A stretch of 7,020 nt of DNA. It comes from Candidatus Omnitrophota bacterium (GTDB lineage Bacteria > Omnitrophota > Gorgyraeia > 2-01-FULL-45-10). The stretch spans positions 1-7,020 of the forward strand of contig JAPLMG010000212.1 of assembly GCA_026387165.1 (NCBI GenBank). The letters run 5' to 3'. How positions within the stretch are numbered: the stretch's first letter is position 1; the number at the start of each line of letters is the position of its first letter. Made by a program: the position numbers and the translations under genes. Below the pieces are notes generated by a model, which saw only the letters and a list, made by a program, of their open reading frames with translations, was not told the origin of the DNA and searched no databases. This document shows positions 6,099-7,020 of this stretch, piece after piece.

Positions 6099-6459
6099 AT
6101 GTCGCTAAAGAAAATTTCCTAAGGCTTGCCTTGTTATAAACAACGAGGATGGCCTCGTTCAAATCCTTAACGGAAGTCGGAGCGACGTTCAGTTCCCAGG
6201 CAAAACCTTCATCCGGCCCGTCAAACACTCCCTTGCGCGCGCCGGCGGAAATGCCGCTGTCTTTTCTGATCTCCAATTCGGTCCGGGCCATCTTCTCTTT
6301 TGCCAGACAGACGGCGCTTACCGTCTCATCGCCGGCTCCCAGCGCATTTATCGAAACCAGATATGCCCGCACTATGCCGATCAAACCGACCGCCAGGATG
6401 GTGACGGTAAGCATTATCTCAACCAGCGTAAAGGCTCTACTCCCAATTCTTAATATCAT
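6079..6459 (-). CDS. gspI: Minor pseudopilin GspI
   Basis: This 126-residue type IV pilin-like protein is assigned to GspI from its length, the pattern LAKEKMARTELEIR (52-65) after the helix, GFAWELNVAP (85-94) and a strand at about 103-108, and its place between gspG and gspJ. The leader MILRIGSRA is followed by FTLVEIMLTV, with Glu14 at +5. The residue before the cleavage point is Ala9 rather than the usual Gly. The ATG at 6459 overlaps the gspG stop by 23 bp and has GGAAGG a short way upstream. The frame is open back to 6564, but that would put 35 extra residues before the leader, all inside gspG, so it was rejected. GspH is the alternative name; the sequence after the helix fits GspI better. 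Confidence 0.83.
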   Translation of the reverse strand: MILRIGSRAFTLVEIMLTVTILAVGLIGIVRAYLVSINALGAGDETVSAVCLAKEKMARTELEIRKDSGISAGARKGVFDGPDEGFAWELNVAPTSVKDLNEAILVVYNKASLRKFSLATYVENKK

Positions 6460-6850
6460 CTCCCGTGCCTTCCTGGCCGTCTTTGCCTGAAGAATAGAGG
6501 TCGTAACCCATCGGGTTATGCGCGCCGGGGCATTTGTATTGATAAGGCCTGCCCCAGGGGTCAAGGGGCTTTCTTTCTATATATGGCCCCGCCCAATTTA
6601 ACGGCGCCGGCGGGGAAGCCGGCTTCGCCAGCAGCGCTGTGATCCCCTGTTCGGTGGTGGGAAAATTGCCGTTATCTAATTCGTATAATTTGAGGCCCGA
6701 CGCTATGTTGGCGCTGATATCGGACCTGGCAACATCAACCCTTGCCTGGTCAGAGCGGCCGCTGAACCTCGGCAATACCATTGCCGCCAAAGCGCCGATA
6801 ATGATCACCACTATCATGAGCTCAATAAGGGTGAATCCGCTTTTTTTCAT
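6437..6850 (-). CDS. gspG: Major pseudopilin GspG
   Basis: GspG is the main subunit of the type II secretion pseudopilus, processed at the inner membrane and polymerised towards the secretin. The 137-residue product begins MKKSG then FTLIELMIVVIIIGALAAMV, with cleavage after Gly5 and Glu10 at +5. Its middle holds YELDNGNFPTTEQGITALL (56-74) and PLDPWGRPYQY (95-105). The C-terminal loop YDLYSSGKDG...DDIKNW (116-136) is the conserved calcium-binding region of GspG. Length is typical. The ATG at 6850 follows GGAGG (6855-6859), 4 nt away. It is the first gene of the visible gsp run. No convincing promoter was seen in the 170 bp before it, so transcription may start off the right edge. Confidence 0.96.
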   Translation of the reverse strand: MKKSGFTLIELMIVVIIIGALAAMVLPRFSGRSDQARVDVARSDISANIASGLKLYELDNGNFPTTEQGITALLAKPASPPAPLNWAGPYIERKPLDPWGRPYQYKCPGAHNPMGYDLYSSGKDGQEGTGDDIKNWE

Positions 6851-6938
6851 CTCTCCTCCGTTTCATACATGTCCAAATCAGCGTTTTACCCTCGACGGAA
6901 AAGGCATTTTGAGATTCGATCTTTGCATACCCCTCACC

Positions 6939-7014
6939 CTATCCGGTTTTCATACAAAAACCGGATGCCTACTGCTTGTCTATATAGTTTTCCTACGGAA
7001 AACTATATGCCTAC
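6939..7014. repeat. Two tandem hairpin modules upstream of gspG
   Basis: Module 1 (6939-6972) is CTAT overlapping a perfect 10-bp stem atccggtttt/aaaaccggat with a 6-nt loop, then ATGCCTAC. Module 2 (6980-7014) is CTAT overlapping a perfect 12-bp stem atatagttttcc/ggaaaactatat with a 3-nt loop, then ATGCCTAC. The start points are 41 bp apart. The flanks are shared while the stem sequences differ, so the structure is kept but not the sequence. Neither stem is followed by a long T-run on either strand. Copies may continue past the window edge. Confidence 0.65.
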
Positions 7015-7020
7015 AAACTG

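Noticed and set aside
6851..6938. Promoter for gspG
   Set aside because: No -35/-10 pair with reasonable spacing was found; only the GGAGG ribosome site is convincing.
6939..7014. CRISPR array
   Set aside because: Only two units; the stems differ between them and the gap is 7 bp, so there are no spacers of normal size.

Overview
The window reads almost entirely on the minus strand. From right to left it carries a run of general (type II) secretion genes, gspG-gspI-gspJ-gspK-gspL-gspM, then a short intergenic leader, then glmU and the first two thirds of prs, which runs off the left edge. The type II secretion genes imply a diderm (Gram-negative type) bacterium. Mixed GC content, a fused PilM-PilN style GspL and dense small palindromic repeats fit an uncultured lineage such as Omnitrophota or a relative. 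That placement is only an impression from style, because no marker in the window decides it.

The gsp genes are tightly packed. gspG and gspI overlap by 23 bp, gspI and gspJ by 20 bp, gspK and gspL are 2 bp apart, and gspL and gspM overlap by 17 bp. The products are the major pseudopilin (GspG), three minor pseudopilins (GspI, GspJ, GspK) and the inner-membrane platform pair GspL and GspM. No gspH lies between gspG and gspI, and the secretin, ATPase and GspF genes are outside the window. The one irregular junction is gspJ-gspK. There a cluster of palindromic repeats (about 5335-5475) sits inside the gspK reading frame, upstream of the prepilin cleavage site, and no ordinary start codon remains close to that site.

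Between gspM and glmU lies about 207 bp of non-coding DNA. It has a very good sigma70-type promoter (TATAAT with 17 bp spacing) followed by about 160 nt that can fold into several hairpins, two of which compete for one arm. glmU has no visible Shine-Dalgarno sequence, and a second TATAAT stands 3 bases before its start codon. glmU and prs are a common housekeeping pair (UDP-GlcNAc and PRPP synthesis) and probably form their own unit under this promoter. The GlmU acetyltransferase half departs from the classical enzyme at several ligand-binding positions, and an open +1 frame continues beyond its stop.

The right edge (6851-7020) has no gene. It holds the gspG ribosome binding site and two tandem copies of a hairpin module (CTAT, perfect stem, then ATGCCTAC) that look like a structured repeat.
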